Positions 23,226 to 32,471 of a stretch of DNA of 64,000 nucleotides are shown piece by piece; positions within the stretch are counted from its first letter, which is position 1, and each line of letters begins with the position of its first letter. A model generated the notes under the pieces. It saw only the letters and a list, made by a program, of their open reading frames with translations, did not search any database and was not told the DNA's origin. This DNA is from Capnocytophaga leadbetteri. GTDB lineage: Bacteria > Bacteroidota > Bacteroidia > Flavobacteriales > Flavobacteriaceae. The stretch spans positions 163,553 through 227,552 of the forward strand of contig NZ_QBKG01000002.1 of the NCBI RefSeq assembly GCF_003054025.1. Reading direction: 5' to 3'. The position numbers were made by a program, and so were the translations under genes.

Positions 23226-23249
23226 AACACTATGATTTAAAAATATTGA

Positions 23250-23257
23250 CAAAGGTA
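23250..23257 (-). promoter_or_regulatory. -7 element upstream of the TlpA-like gene
   Basis: TACCTTTG on the minus strand, 24 nt before the ATG. There is no obvious TTTG at the -33 position. Confidence 0.45.
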
Positions 23258-23345
23258 CAATATTTTTTGGAAATCCCTCTAATTCTAACAATTATTCCTA
23301 TTTTTGCACTCAAAAGACCTCTCATAGGAAACAACAATTCATTTT

Positions 23346-23801
23346 ATGAATATAAATATTGAAGATTTTAGTCTTATTAATTTCATTTCTTCTGTTGAAA
23401 CTATCCCTTTTTATTATGCCAGCATAGAAGGTATAGCCGATTGTTTGGGGTATTATATTATCTGTTTTAAGGAAAGAAATAGTGATTTTCTCTCTGCTAT
23501 TAGTTTTGAGGATATTTTACCGCATAAAGAACTTACTGAAATAGCTAATCATATTTTACAAACACTGTATATTCCCATCCGTTTTGGAGATGATAGTCTT
23601 CTTGTCGAATCTACCTTAGGACACCCTTTCTATACTGATGAAAAACTTTTTACTGACCGAAAGATATGGTATTATTACATCAATGAAGGAAAAGGACTTT
23701 TAAGCGTTGGTATTAATCTGGCAGATAAAGTTATGAGTTTAGAGATTATCAGTCACCCCACAATTATAAAAGAACGAAAAGAAACCTTATCTATATCATA
23801 A
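23346..23801 (+). CDS. Uncharacterised 151-residue protein
   Basis: I do not recognise this protein. It is acidic, with no signal peptide or membrane segment. It has a hydrophobic N-terminal half (IPFYYASIEGIADCLGYYIICF) and a C-terminal half with IRFGDDSLLVESTLGHPFYTDEK and GLLSVGINLADKVMSLEIIS. It stands alone between two minus-strand genes, with its own terminator directly after the stop. A TATTTTTG (23299-23306) could be its -7 element. Confidence 0.65.
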   Translation: MNINIEDFSLINFISSVETIPFYYASIEGIADCLGYYIICFKERNSDFLSAISFEDILPHKELTEIANHILQTLYIPIRFGDDSLLVESTLGHPFYTDEKLFTDRKIWYYYINEGKGLLSVGINLADKVMSLEIISHPTIIKERKETLSIS

Positions 23802-23802
23802 A

Positions 23803-23834
23803 AAAATCCGACCTATTACTAAGTCGGATTTTGT
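23803..23834. terminator. Terminator between the 151-residue ORF and nqrF
   Basis: AAAATCCGAC and GTCGGATTTT form a 10-bp stem with a 10-nt loop. A/T tracts on both sides could serve the two converging genes. Confidence 0.75.
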
Positions 23835-23850
23835 ATAATGTAGATAGTTA

Positions 23851-25164
23851 TTAACCACCAAAGTCGTCGAAACGAATATTTTCATCGGGCATACCAAAGT
23901 CTTGTCCCATTTTCTGAACAGCTTTGTTCATCATCGGAGGGCCACAGAAGTACAATTCTATATCTTCTGGGGTATCGTGTTTCTTCAAATACTGTTTGAT
24001 TACAGCATTATGTACAAATCCTAAGAATCCATCACCTTCAAGGTCATTGATATCTTTCTTCACTTTCCAGTTATCTTCTGGTAGCGGTTCAGAAAGTACG
24101 ATAAAGAATTTGAAGTTAGGAAACTCGCGCTCTAATTCGCGGAAGTGCTCTACATAGAACAACTCGCGTTTTGAACGACCTCCGTACCAATAAGTAACTT
24201 TTCTATTGGTTTTTAGGGTTTTGAAGAGGTGATACAAGTGCGAACGCATAGGTGCCATACCAGCACCTCCCCCTACATAAAGCATCTCGGCATTAGATTC
24301 GTTGATGAAGAACTCACCATAAGGGCCTGATATAGTAACCTTATCACCTGGTTTACGAGAGAAAATGTATGATGAGGCTACCCCAGGGTTTACATCCATC
24401 CAGCCACCTTTAGCTCTGTCGAATGGTGGTGTAGCGATACGTACGTTTAGCATAATTCTACGTCCTTCAGCAGGATAAGAAGCCATAGAGTAAGCACGCT
24501 CTGCAGGTTCTGGGTTTTTCATCACTAAAGGCCATAGTTTAAACTTATCCCATTCCATTTTGAACTTATCAGGCTCACCTGGGTGTTCTTTAGGGTGTGC
24601 AGTGATGTCGATGTCAGTGTATTTTACCTCGCAAGCAGGGATTTCTATTTGTATATATCCACCAGGTTTGTAATCCATATCTTCAGGGATTTCTACCACA
24701 AACTCTTTGATGAAAGAGGCAACGTTGTAGTTGCTTACCACCTTAGCTTCCCATTTTTTGATACCAAATACTTGTTCGGGTACACCTATTTGCATATCTT
24801 GTTTTACTTTCACTTGGCACGCCAAACGTACTCCCTCTTTAAGTTCTTTTTTAGTAAAGTGAGGGGTTTCAGTAGGGAGGGCTTCGCCACCCCCTTCGTA
24901 TACGTGGCATTCGCATTGCAAGCAAGACCCTTTACCACCACAAGCTGATGGCAAGAAAATCTTCTCGTTACCCAAAGTAGAAAGCAATGAACCACCGATA
25001 GGCACTTCTATTACTTTATCTTTATTGATAGTGATTTTTACAGGGCCGGAAGGGGTTAGTTTCTGCTTTACATATAGTAAAACGGCTACTAACAGAAGGA
25101 TTATTACTAATAACCCTATTACCGTTACTGCAATAGTTGTTAATATTTCACTTGCTAATATCAT
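23851..25164 (-). CDS. nqrF: Na+-translocating NADH:quinone reductase subunit F
   Basis: This is the NADH-oxidising subunit (437 residues) and entry point of electrons in Na+-NQR. It has an N-terminal membrane helix ([22 protein letters not shown]) and a [2Fe-2S] ferredoxin domain with [10 protein letters not shown] and a later ACQ. The FAD-binding segment is RAYSMASYP, and the NADH domain includes [15 protein letters not shown] and [14 protein letters not shown]. The C-terminal FDDFGG is typical. Its start overlaps the end of nqrE by 17 nt. It is the last gene of the operon. Confidence 0.95.
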   Translation of the reverse strand: MILASEILTTIAVTVIGLLVIILLLVAVLLYVKQKLTPSGPVKITINKDKVIEVPIGGSLLSTLGNEKIFLPSACGGKGSCLQCECHVYEGGGEALPTETPHFTKKELKEGVRLACQVKVKQDMQIGVPEQVFGIKKWEAKVVSNYNVASFIKEFVVEIPEDMDYKPGGYIQIEIPACEVKYTDIDITAHPKEHPGEPDKFKMEWDKFKLWPLVMKNPEPAERAYSMASYPAEGRRIMLNVRIATPPFDRAKGGWMDVNPGVASSYIFSRKPGDKVTISGPYGEFFINESNAEMLYVGGGAGMAPMRSHLYHLFKTLKTNRKVTYWYGGRSKRELFYVEHFRELEREFPNFKFFIVLSEPLPEDNWKVKKDINDLEGDGFLGFVHNAVIKQYLKKHDTPEDIELYFCGPPMMNKAVQKMGQDFGMPDENIRFDDFGG

Positions 25165-25882
25165 TGCTTAAATCTTTTGTGTTATTGGCTAAATTATCAG
25201 TTTTAACTTCTTGTTGGATAGTGGTTTCTTTCTTAGGCTCTTCTTTTTTGCTGCTACCACCTGTTAGCATACCACCAAAACTCATAAAGCCAATAGCCAT
25301 AAGCCCTGTGGTGATGAAAGTGATACCTAAGCCGCGCAAAGGAGCTGGTACGTGCGAATAACGTATCTTTTCGCGTATAGCTGCCAACGCCAAGATAGCG
25401 ATAGCCCAACCTAATCCTGAACTCACCCCGTAAGCTACTGAAAGCCCGAAAGAGTGAATCACTTCAGCACGCGATTGCATAAAGAGTGAACCTCCTAAGA
25501 TAGCACAGTTTACGGCTATCAGTGGCAAGAAGATACCTAATGAGTTATACAATGATGGAGAGAACTTCTCTACTATAATCTCTACCAACTGTACCATTGT
25601 AGCTACAGTAGCGATAAACAAAATGTAGGTAAGGAAGCTCAAATCATAATTAGCATATTCTTCACCCAACCAGCGCAAAGCACCTTCTTTGAGTATGTAC
25701 TCATTGAGTAACCAGTTCATAGGTACTGTTAGGGTTTGTACAAATACTACGGCAGCTCCTAATCCTATAGCAGTCGACACTTTTTTAGATACAGCCAAGT
25801 ACGAACACATACCTAAAAAGGTAGCGAAAATCATATTCTCTACGAATATTGATTTAAAAATCAGTGTTAAATATTCTAACAT
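25148..25882 (-). CDS. nqrE: Na+-translocating NADH:quinone reductase subunit E
   Basis: This membrane subunit has six helices and conserved cysteines ([15 protein letters not shown] and [15 protein letters not shown]) that bind, together with NqrD, an Fe cluster within the membrane. At 244 residues it is longer than typical NqrE of about 200. After [10 protein letters not shown] there is a hydrophilic, Lys/Glu-rich tail of about 40 residues ([13 protein letters not shown]...). The end of this tail overlaps nqrF. Confidence 0.94.
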   Translation of the reverse strand: MLEYLTLIFKSIFVENMIFATFLGMCSYLAVSKKVSTAIGLGAAVVFVQTLTVPMNWLLNEYILKEGALRWLGEEYANYDLSFLTYILFIATVATMVQLVEIIVEKFSPSLYNSLGIFLPLIAVNCAILGGSLFMQSRAEVIHSFGLSVAYGVSSGLGWAIAILALAAIREKIRYSHVPAPLRGLGITFITTGLMAIGFMSFGGMLTGGSSKKEEPKKETTIQQEVKTDNLANNTKDLSNDISK

Positions 25883-25902
25883 TTTCTTTTCTTTTTAAAT
25901 GA

Positions 25903-26550
25903 TTAATGACTGTCTTCTATTAAGGCTTTGTTGCGTGAGCGTTGTACCCACACTACTATACCGTAGGTTACCAAAGCCATAGGAGCTAACAACATAAAAC
26001 CGTTGTTTTCGTAGCCTAAGGCATAAGCTCCTGTTTTCTTGATAGGGTCTCCTAATATTTGGAAGCCGAGCAAAGTGCCAGAACCTAATAGTTCGCGGAA
26101 GAAGGCTACGATAAGCAAGGCGATAGAGTAACCACCTGCGTTACCAATAGCATCTAAGAACGATTTTCCTGGAGGGTTACCTAAAGCAAATGCCTCAAAG
26201 CGTCCCATCAAAATACAGTTGGTGATGATAAGCCCTACGTATACTGATAGCTGTTTGCTAAGGTCATATACATAAGCTTTCAGAACAAAGTCCACCACAA
26301 TTACTAAGGCAGCAGCTACTATCAGCTGAGCGATGATACGAATTTTTGGTGGAATCACATTTCTAAGCAAAGAAATGGTTACGTTACCCATTACAAGCAC
26401 AAAGGTAAATGAAAGGCTCATTACGATAGCGGCTTTCAGCTGAGCTGTAATCGCTAAGGCAGAACAGATACCTAACACTTGTACTGTTACGGGGTTGTTA
26501 TCCCATAGAGGGTCAGTTACTAATTTTGTATCTTTTTTTGATAGTCCCAT
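25903..26550 (-). CDS. nqrD: Na+-translocating NADH:quinone reductase subunit D
   Basis: This 215-residue integral membrane subunit is the inverted-topology homologue of NqrE. It contains the conserved QVLGICSALAITAQLKAA and ITNCILMGRFEAFA segments whose cysteines ligate the intramembrane Fe centre. ALGNPPGKSFLDAIGNAGGYS is also typical. It lies 20 nt before nqrE and 6 nt after nqrC in one operon. Confidence 0.94.
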   Translation of the reverse strand: MGLSKKDTKLVTDPLWDNNPVTVQVLGICSALAITAQLKAAIVMSLSFTFVLVMGNVTISLLRNVIPPKIRIIAQLIVAAALVIVVDFVLKAYVYDLSKQLSVYVGLIITNCILMGRFEAFALGNPPGKSFLDAIGNAGGYSIALLIVAFFRELLGSGTLLGFQILGDPIKKTGAYALGYENNGFMLLAPMALVTYGIVVWVQRSRNKALIEDSH

Positions 26551-26556
26551 AGTCTC

Positions 26557-27294
26557 TTATTTGTTTAAACTTTTAATATAGGATATATAAGGCTCTATGC
26601 CATCGCTTATCATCGCTTGCACTCCATTACCAGTAAGGGTAGCTCCTGCAATAGCATCAATTTTCCCATCTTCTTTACGTTTGTTTTCTGGGTCACCATT
26701 ACTTTTTGAAATTTGAATGCTTTGGAAGTTACCTGCGGCATCCAATAAATGTTCCCCAATAAAGTCGTCCATAAAGAAACGTTCTTTGATGTTAGCTCCT
26801 AAACCAGCAGTTTCACCTTTGTGGTCGAAGAAAACACCACGTACGATAAGGTCTTTATCTACAGCTATATATCCCCAAATAGCATCCCACAAACCACGTC
26901 CGCTTACGGGAATTATATAGAGGGTAGCTCCATCTTTTTCACCTACGTAAAGAGGTAAACCTTCACGATGACCATTGAAGTTGATAAGGTCGTTAGCACC
27001 TTCTACTTTTTCAGCGGTATTTCCTTTGATAAGGTATTGCTCTTTCACATAGTTAGGAAACTCTTTTTCAGCATCGGTAGTAGAAAGAAACTCTACTTTA
27101 CCTCCTCCGAGCTCACCTTCGTTGTGATTTACGCCCATAGCGTAGAGGATATTCTGTTTCTTTTCTAACTTTTTATTGTTGCTGATATCGCTACTTAACG
27201 CTGACGAGATACCAGCGAGCAACGCACCTACGATTACCACCATTATAATGGCGAAAATCACTGTATACGAATTACTTTCTGTCTTGATTGCCAT
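26557..27294 (-). CDS. nqrC: Na+-translocating NADH:quinone reductase subunit C
   Basis: This 245-residue subunit has one N-terminal membrane helix (VIFAIIMVVIVGALLAGISSAL) and a periplasmic FMN domain. The flavinylation site is DAIAGATLTGNGVQAM, where the Thr of A-G-A-T should carry covalent FMN attached by ApbE. LWGYIAVDKD-like and GETAGLGANI segments are typical; here the first reads IWGYIAVDKD. It lies 2 nt after nqrB. Confidence 0.94.
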   Translation of the reverse strand: MAIKTESNSYTVIFAIIMVVIVGALLAGISSALSSDISNNKKLEKKQNILYAMGVNHNEGELGGGKVEFLSTTDAEKEFPNYVKEQYLIKGNTAEKVEGANDLINFNGHREGLPLYVGEKDGATLYIIPVSGRGLWDAIWGYIAVDKDLIVRGVFFDHKGETAGLGANIKERFFMDDFIGEHLLDAAGNFQSIQISKSNGDPENKRKEDGKIDAIAGATLTGNGVQAMISDGIEPYISYIKSLNK

Positions 27295-27296
27295 AA

Positions 27297-28526
27297 TTAT
27301 GCGGTTTTAGCAGTTGATAATTTTAAACGTTTTTTTCTACGAGACACATTGGCTTGTACTACGAAGTGATCGATAGTAGGAGCCAGTACGTTCATCAATA
27401 AGATAGCAAGCATTACACCTTCTGGGTAGGCAGGGTTGAAACAACGGATAGCAATCGCTATAAAACCTGCTAAGAATCCATAGATATATTTACCTGTATT
27501 AGTTTGTGCTGCTGTTACAGGGTCGGTAGCCATAAATACAGCTCCGAAAGCCAAACCTCCTATAAGTAAGTGCTCATATGCAGGCAAACTCCACAAAGCG
27601 TAAAACTGTGTGCCTTCCATACTTGGGGCTAAACAGTTGAAGATAGCACCCATTACCCAAGCACCTACAAACATACTTACCATTATACGCCAAGAAGCAA
27701 TTTTGGTATAAATAAGGAATAGACCAGCTAAGATAATGAGTAGGGTAGAGGTCTCACCTACTGAACCAGGTATAAAACCAAAAAACAAGTCTGATACTTG
27801 GTAAGTACCCGTTTGTCCTTGTGCTAAATTACCTAAAACTGTTTCTCCTGATACGGCATCTAAATTAGCTCCAGCAGCTATGTCTTTAGCGCGTTGTACA
27901 GCTCCTTCTACCCATACTTTATCACCTGTCATAGAGGTAGGGTAAGCAAAGAATAAGAACGCACGAATAGTTAGTGCTGGGTTCAAGATGTTCATACCTG
28001 TACCACCGAATACTTCTTTACCTATAATTACCCCAAAAGCTACAGCTACAGCTAGCATCCAAAGAGGAATGTCAATAGGTACGATAAGAGGTACTAGCAT
28101 ACCGGTTACTAAATAACCTTCTTCTACTTCGTGTTTGCGGATAGTAGCAAAGATAAACTCAATGCCCAAACCTACCACGTATGATACTATCACTAAAGGA
28201 AGTACTTTAGTAATACCAATACTGAAGTTAGCCCAGTTCCAGAAATCGCCGCTGCAGAAAGCCATACCTGCCTGAGGTTCAATAGTTCCGAAAGCGACTT
28301 GGTGCTGATAGCCAGCATTGAAAATACCGAAAATCAAACAAGGAATAAGTGCCATTACCACCATATTCATAGTTCGTTTTAGGTCGTCAGCAGCCTTAAT
28401 GTGGGTACCCCCGTGGGTTACCTCATTAGGCGTATAGAGGAATGTGTGGAGCGCGTTGAAAGTTGTCTCCATCTTCGTTCCTTTATACTTTTCTTTTAAT
28501 GTATTTAATTTACTTTTTAAACTCAT
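27297..28526 (-). CDS. nqrB: Na+-translocating NADH:quinone reductase subunit B
   Basis: This is the main membrane subunit (409 residues, about ten helices). It carries riboflavin and a covalently bound FMN, and is thought to contain the Na+ path. The flavinylation motif reads DAVSGETVLG: the acceptor Thr is kept, but the usual Ala of S-G-A-T is Glu. VFGGTGMNILNPAL and MATDPVTAAQTNTGKYIYGFL are conserved NqrB segments. The upstream neighbour is an unrelated membrane protein rather than nqrA. Confidence 0.94.
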   Translation of the reverse strand: MSLKSKLNTLKEKYKGTKMETTFNALHTFLYTPNEVTHGGTHIKAADDLKRTMNMVVMALIPCLIFGIFNAGYQHQVAFGTIEPQAGMAFCSGDFWNWANFSIGITKVLPLVIVSYVVGLGIEFIFATIRKHEVEEGYLVTGMLVPLIVPIDIPLWMLAVAVAFGVIIGKEVFGGTGMNILNPALTIRAFLFFAYPTSMTGDKVWVEGAVQRAKDIAAGANLDAVSGETVLGNLAQGQTGTYQVSDLFFGFIPGSVGETSTLLIILAGLFLIYTKIASWRIMVSMFVGAWVMGAIFNCLAPSMEGTQFYALWSLPAYEHLLIGGLAFGAVFMATDPVTAAQTNTGKYIYGFLAGFIAIAIRCFNPAYPEGVMLAILLMNVLAPTIDHFVVQANVSRRKKRLKLSTAKTA

Positions 28527-28586
28527 TTTCTTAATGAATAAGTTAATTATTTCTTTTGATTTGTGAATTAGAACAAAAGCTTAAAA

Positions 28587-29459
28587 TTAGGCTTTTGCTT
28601 TCAGCATATCATAAATAGTTTTATTGATATGTAAGTATTTCATAAACTCATCAGTATCAAACTCTACTTTGCCTTTACTATTTGTCTTGGCCTTTACATT
28701 ATATACAGAAAGGTAGTAATCATTCCCCGATACGTATGCCGTAAAAAGGCTATGACTTGCTTGTCTATCTGCTAACTGCAAAGTTTCAGCTAATGCTTCC
28801 CAATTACCTTGTTCAGCGGCTTGCTTAAAGCTATTAGGGTTGTCTATATAAGTAAAAGCGGGTAACTCTTCTTCTTTAAACCATTCTTCGGTAACTTCGC
28901 TAAAAGGTACTTTTGAACGACCTGCAGCCATAAAACCAAAGAACATAATAGCTCCAAACTCAATTAACCAAATAATGCTAAGGAAAATACCACTTACAGT
29001 CATACTCTTTATACCCCAAGTACCTTCTTCATTGATAAGCATTATCAAATCAATAAGATCACTTGGGTGGGTGGCTAAGTAAAGCAGTTGCTCAAATTGA
29101 ACATTACTTACTGATATGCCTATTTGCTTATTGCCGTAAACCTCTCCTGCGTTTAGCACTAAGTCTACCCATACTACCCATTGGCTGTAATAAGCTACCA
29201 ATGAGGCAATAATAGCAAAAAGTGCTGAAAGCCCATAGTTGCGCACTTTACCTAATCTGATGACTAAAAGGCTTACTGCAAAAGAGATACTAACTCCAAA
29301 ACCAAAGGTAATGAGAAAGTTTACGTATATAATAGGTATATACCACGTAGCATATGCATAAATAGTACCTAAAATAGGCATTACTATAGCACACACTAAT
29401 AAAAGATATGCAAAAGCTATGGGTGAAAATTTTCCTGAAGGCTTGTAATAGTTTGACAT
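28587..29459 (-). CDS. Uncharacterised four-helix membrane protein inside the nqr operon
   Basis: I do not recognise this 290-residue protein. It has four likely membrane helices: residues about 13-40 (IAFAYLLLVCAIVMPILGTIYAY), 42-70 (IYVNFLITFGFGVSISFAVSLLV), 75-102 (LSALFAIIASLVAYYSQWVVW) and 152-180 (SGIFLSIIWLIEFGAIMFFGFMAAG). A soluble C-terminal domain of about 105 residues follows, with conserved-looking EEWFKEEELPAFTYI and GNWEALAETL. It lies 28 nt after nqrA and 60 nt before nqrB on the same strand, so it is almost certainly co-transcribed with the pump. A role in NQR assembly or regulation is only inference. Confidence 0.85.
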   Translation of the reverse strand: MSNYYKPSGKFSPIAFAYLLLVCAIVMPILGTIYAYATWYIPIIYVNFLITFGFGVSISFAVSLLVIRLGKVRNYGLSALFAIIASLVAYYSQWVVWVDLVLNAGEVYGNKQIGISVSNVQFEQLLYLATHPSDLIDLIMLINEEGTWGIKSMTVSGIFLSIIWLIEFGAIMFFGFMAAGRSKVPFSEVTEEWFKEEELPAFTYIDNPNSFKQAAEQGNWEALAETLQLADRQASHSLFTAYVSGNDYYLSVYNVKAKTNSKGKVEFDTDEFMKYLHINKTIYDMLKAKA

Positions 29460-29487
29460 TTTCTGATGTATTACTGTTTATAAGTTA

Positions 29488-30843
29488 TTATCCTAATTCT
29501 TGAATCATTAAATCAAGTCCGTCTCTGATAATTTGCTGATGTGGCTGTTTAGACACACATACAAATTCAGTAAGCGCAAAGTCCTCTGGAGCTACTTCGT
29601 AAGCACCAAGGTTTTCCAATTCGTCTAAATCCTTATATAGGCAGGCTTTGAGTAGCTGCATAGGATAGATATCTAAAGGAAAAACTTCTTCATACATACC
29701 TGTTACCACAAAAGCGCGGTGTTCGCCATTGGTGTTGGTGTTAAGGTCGTACTTTTTCTTAGGATTCAACCACGAGAAAGTAAGCGAACGAGTAAGAGAT
29801 ACTTTGTTAGCTATAGGTTTTGCCCAACCGAATAAATCATAATCATTTCCTTCAGGGATAGCTGTGATTTGGTCGTCATAAAAACCTAAGAAATCATTCT
29901 CACCTACCTTAGTGCCAGTAAGTACATCACCACTGATAATACGAGTGTTAGCAACGTCTTTCACTTGGCTACCTACTACGCCACTAATTTGAGCGCCTGC
30001 AATAGCGGTTACGTAGTGAGGGTTTTCAATACGAGAACCTGTAAGCGCTACAGTGCGTGTAAGGTTGAGTTTACCAGTAAGGAAAAGCTCACCAATAACT
30101 ACCAAGTCCTGAGGAGTAACCACCCATACCACTTCACCCTTGTTGATAGGGCTAATGCGTGCTATTTGGGTGCTGACGTTACCAGCAGGGTGAGGTCCAG
30201 AAACATTGTGAAGAACAATGTTTTTGAGGTTGCGGAAAGGAGAAAGAGAGCTGTCTTTAAACACTGATACGTGCACCTTGCCAGAAGTTAGCTTAGAAAG
30301 GGCAGTAAGGGCTGTTTGTAGCACCTCTTCTTTACCTTTTAGCACATAGTCGTAGTCTGGGGCAAGCGGGTTAGTTTTGCAAGCCGACACGAATATTGCT
30401 TTTGGAGTAGTGTCAGGATTGGCAATTACGTCATAAGGGCGCTGCTTAATAAAAGGCCAACAACCACTGCTAAGTAGGTGTGCCTTAATGTCTTCGCCCT
30501 GCATTTCGTTCACATTCTTTTCACCATAGCTCTTAAACGATTGCTCCTCGCTGGGTGCTATACGTATTTCTAAGACCTTACGTCTTTCGCCACGTATAAT
30601 CTCCTTGATAGTACCACTTACAGGAGATGGGAACAAGATACGCTCATCACTCTTAGAAAAGAACAATGCTTCACCTGCCTTCACTTCATTCCCCTCACGT
30701 AGTAAAAGTTTAGGGATAACTCTGTGAAAATCACTGGGTTTAACGGCATACAATGCCGAAAGAGGGAGCTGCTTAGTAGTCTTATCAGCTTTCCCTTCCA
30801 ACAGTATGTCTAACCCTTTTCGAATGCGGATGTCGTTTGACAT
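29488..30843 (-). CDS. nqrA: Na+-translocating NADH:quinone reductase subunit A
   Basis: This 451-residue soluble subunit sits at the cytoplasmic face and takes part in quinone binding. It starts MSNDIRIRKGLDILLEG, the usual NqrA N-terminus. It continues with KPSDFHRVIPKLLLREGNEVKAGEALF, a biotinyl-lipoyl-like motif, and SPVSGTIKEIIRGERRKVLEI. ATG 30843 was chosen on this match; 14 extra residues upstream would overlap the promoter. It is the first gene of the nqr operon. Confidence 0.94.
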   Translation of the reverse strand: MSNDIRIRKGLDILLEGKADKTTKQLPLSALYAVKPSDFHRVIPKLLLREGNEVKAGEALFFSKSDERILFPSPVSGTIKEIIRGERRKVLEIRIAPSEEQSFKSYGEKNVNEMQGEDIKAHLLSSGCWPFIKQRPYDVIANPDTTPKAIFVSACKTNPLAPDYDYVLKGKEEVLQTALTALSKLTSGKVHVSVFKDSSLSPFRNLKNIVLHNVSGPHPAGNVSTQIARISPINKGEVVWVVTPQDLVVIGELFLTGKLNLTRTVALTGSRIENPHYVTAIAGAQISGVVGSQVKDVANTRIISGDVLTGTKVGENDFLGFYDDQITAIPEGNDYDLFGWAKPIANKVSLTRSLTFSWLNPKKKYDLNTNTNGEHRAFVVTGMYEEVFPLDIYPMQLLKACLYKDLDELENLGAYEVAPEDFALTEFVCVSKQPHQQIIRDGLDLMIQELG

Positions 30844-30882
30844 ATCTAAAAAAATATTAGTTAGTTTTGTTAAATTTGGCGA

Positions 30883-30890
30883 CAAATATA
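30883..30890 (-). promoter_or_regulatory. -7 element of the nqr operon promoter
   Basis: TATATTTG on the minus strand, 40 nt before the nqrA ATG. The -33 region is only AT-rich. Confidence 0.5.
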
Positions 30891-30935
30891 CGAATATTTT
30901 TTGGATATAAAATAATGTAGTGATTTTATTTTATA

Positions 30936-31015
30936 AAAAAGAATCACTTCAGATATTTATGGCTTCTTGAAAAGTTAATATTTTCAATTAAAATAACCTA
31001 AAGTGATTCTTTTTA
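30936..31015 (-). terminator. Terminator after ftsY
   Basis: AAAAAGAATCACTT (30936-30949) and AAGTGATTCTTTTT (31001-31014) are perfectly complementary across an unusually long AT-rich loop of about 50 nt, which holds its own short GAAAA/TTTTC repeat. Read on the minus strand the stem is followed by T6. Confidence 0.6.
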
Positions 31016-31031
31016 TCTCTTAAAATAGTAT

Positions 31032-31994
31032 TTATTGTTGGAAGAATGAGTCTACAAACTCATATTTGTTGAATATTTGCAAATCGTCAATTCCTTCGCC
31101 TACGCCTATGTATTTTACTGGAATTTGGAACTGGTCTGAAATGCCTATTACTACGCCGCCTTTGGCAGTGCCGTCTAACTTGGTAACGGCTAAGGCGGTT
31201 ACTTCAGTCGCTTTGGTAAACTCTTTAGCTTGTTCAAAAGCGTTTTGTCCTGTCGAGCCGTCTAATACTAATAACACTTCGTGAGGAGCATCGGGTACTA
31301 CTTTTTGCATTACACGCTTTATTTTGCTTAGCTCATTCATCAGGTTTATCTTGTTGTGCAAGCGTCCCGCTGTATCTATGATTACTACATCAGCCTCTTG
31401 TTTTACAGCAGAAGTGAGAGTATCGTAGGCTACCGAGGCAGGGTCGCTACCCAGCTGCTGCTTAATCATCGGTACTCCCGTGCGATCAGCCCATACTTGC
31501 AACTGGTCTATCGCTGCTGCGCGGAAAGTATCGGCAGCCCCTAAGACTACTTTTAGTCCTTTTTTAGTAAACTGACTAGCTAGTTTGCCTATAGTAGTTG
31601 TTTTTCCAGCCCCATTTACGCCTACTACCATCATTACGTATGGTTTTTTGTCAGCAGGGAGAGAAAAGTCGGTAGCCTCGCCAGTGTGCGTTTCCGACAG
31701 TAGACTACCAATCTCTTCGCGTAAGATTTTATTAAGTTCAGAAGTGCCTAAATATTTGTCTTTAGCCACACGTGCCTCTATGCGGTCAATAATTTTTAGG
31801 GTAGTATTAACCCCTACATCGCTGGCGATGAGTACCTCTTCAAGGTCATCAAGCACCTCCTCATCTACCTTTGATTTTCCAATAATAGCCTTGCCGAGAC
31901 GGTCGAAAAAGCTATTTTTTGATTTTTCTAAGCCCTTGTTTAGGGTTTCTTTCTTCTCTTTAGAAAAGATATTTTTTAAAAACTCAAATGCCAT
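31032..31994 (-). CDS. ftsY: Signal recognition particle receptor FtsY
   Basis: This 320-residue SRP GTPase receives ribosome-SRP complexes at the membrane for insertion of membrane proteins. The G motifs are GVNGAGKTTTIGKLA, DTFRAAAIDQLQVWADR, DTAGRLHNKINLMNEL and TKLDGTAKGG, ending YIGVGEGIDDLQIFN. The acidic N-terminal domain is short, as usual in the phylum. Start MAFEFLKNIFSKEKKE at 31994 follows a good promoter; the longer frame overlaps it. Confidence 0.95.
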   Translation of the reverse strand: MAFEFLKNIFSKEKKETLNKGLEKSKNSFFDRLGKAIIGKSKVDEEVLDDLEEVLIASDVGVNTTLKIIDRIEARVAKDKYLGTSELNKILREEIGSLLSETHTGEATDFSLPADKKPYVMMVVGVNGAGKTTTIGKLASQFTKKGLKVVLGAADTFRAAAIDQLQVWADRTGVPMIKQQLGSDPASVAYDTLTSAVKQEADVVIIDTAGRLHNKINLMNELSKIKRVMQKVVPDAPHEVLLVLDGSTGQNAFEQAKEFTKATEVTALAVTKLDGTAKGGVVIGISDQFQIPVKYIGVGEGIDDLQIFNKYEFVDSFFQQ

Positions 31995-32021
31995 AACTAT
32001 ACTATAATCTAAAAACTCGGG

Positions 32022-32053
32022 CAAAGGTAATAAAAAAGGTTTATATATGCAAA
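32022..32053 (-). promoter_or_regulatory. Promoter of ftsY
   Basis: TTTG (32050-32053) and TACCTTTG (32022-32029) on the minus strand, 20 nt apart. The -33 box coincides with the T tract of the upstream terminator. Confidence 0.65.
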
Positions 32054-32076
32054 AAAGCTGTCTCACGACAGCTTTT
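32050..32076 (-). terminator. Terminator of the rpmB-rpmG-DUF4295 operon
   Basis: AAAAGCTGTC/GACAGCTTTT is a 10-bp stem with a TCAC loop, followed on the minus strand by a run of T. Confidence 0.8.
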
Positions 32077-32105
32077 CAGATATGATAAAAATAGAGAAAA
32101 TTTAA

Positions 32106-32258
32106 TTATTTCTTCTTCAAAAATTCATCAACGAGCTCAGGAGCCATGACGCTTTCTACGAAAGTATAGGCACCTGTTTTAGGTGATTTCACCATTTTGA
32201 TAGCTTTAGTAAGCTTTTTTGATTTACCTTGTAGTGTTGCTACTGTTTTCTTTGCCAT
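32106..32258 (-). CDS. DUF4295 family small basic protein
   Basis: This 50-residue, lysine-rich protein (MAKKTVATLQGKSKKLTKAI... ending VDEFLKKK) belongs to DUF4295, a Bacteroidota family encoded with ribosomal proteins L28 and L33. The role is unknown; association with the ribosome is inferred from the position. It is directly after rpmG, 10 nt away, and before a terminator. Confidence 0.85.
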   Translation of the reverse strand: MAKKTVATLQGKSKKLTKAIKMVKSPKTGAYTFVESVMAPELVDEFLKKK

Positions 32259-32268
32259 AACGTTTTAA

Positions 32269-32451
32269 TTATTTAATTTCTTTATGAACAGTTACTTTCT
32301 TTAGGATAGGGTTAAACTTTTTAAGTTCTAATCTATCTGGAGTATTTTTTTTGTTTTTGGTAGTGATGTAACGAGAAGTTCCTGGTAAGCCAGATTCTTT
32401 GTGCTCGGTGCACTCCAATATAACCTGAATTCTATTTCCTTTTTTAGCCAT
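32269..32451 (-). CDS. rpmG: 50S ribosomal protein L33
   Basis: This 60-residue large-subunit protein starts [21 protein letters not shown] and has the L33 core [23 protein letters not shown]. It has only one cysteine, so it is the zinc-free form. It stands second in the rpmB-rpmG-DUF4295 operon. Confidence 0.95.
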   Translation of the reverse strand: MAKKGNRIQVILECTEHKESGLPGTSRYITTKNKKNTPDRLELKKFNPILKKVTVHKEIK

Positions 32452-32471
32452 TTTACTATTGTTTTTAAAAT

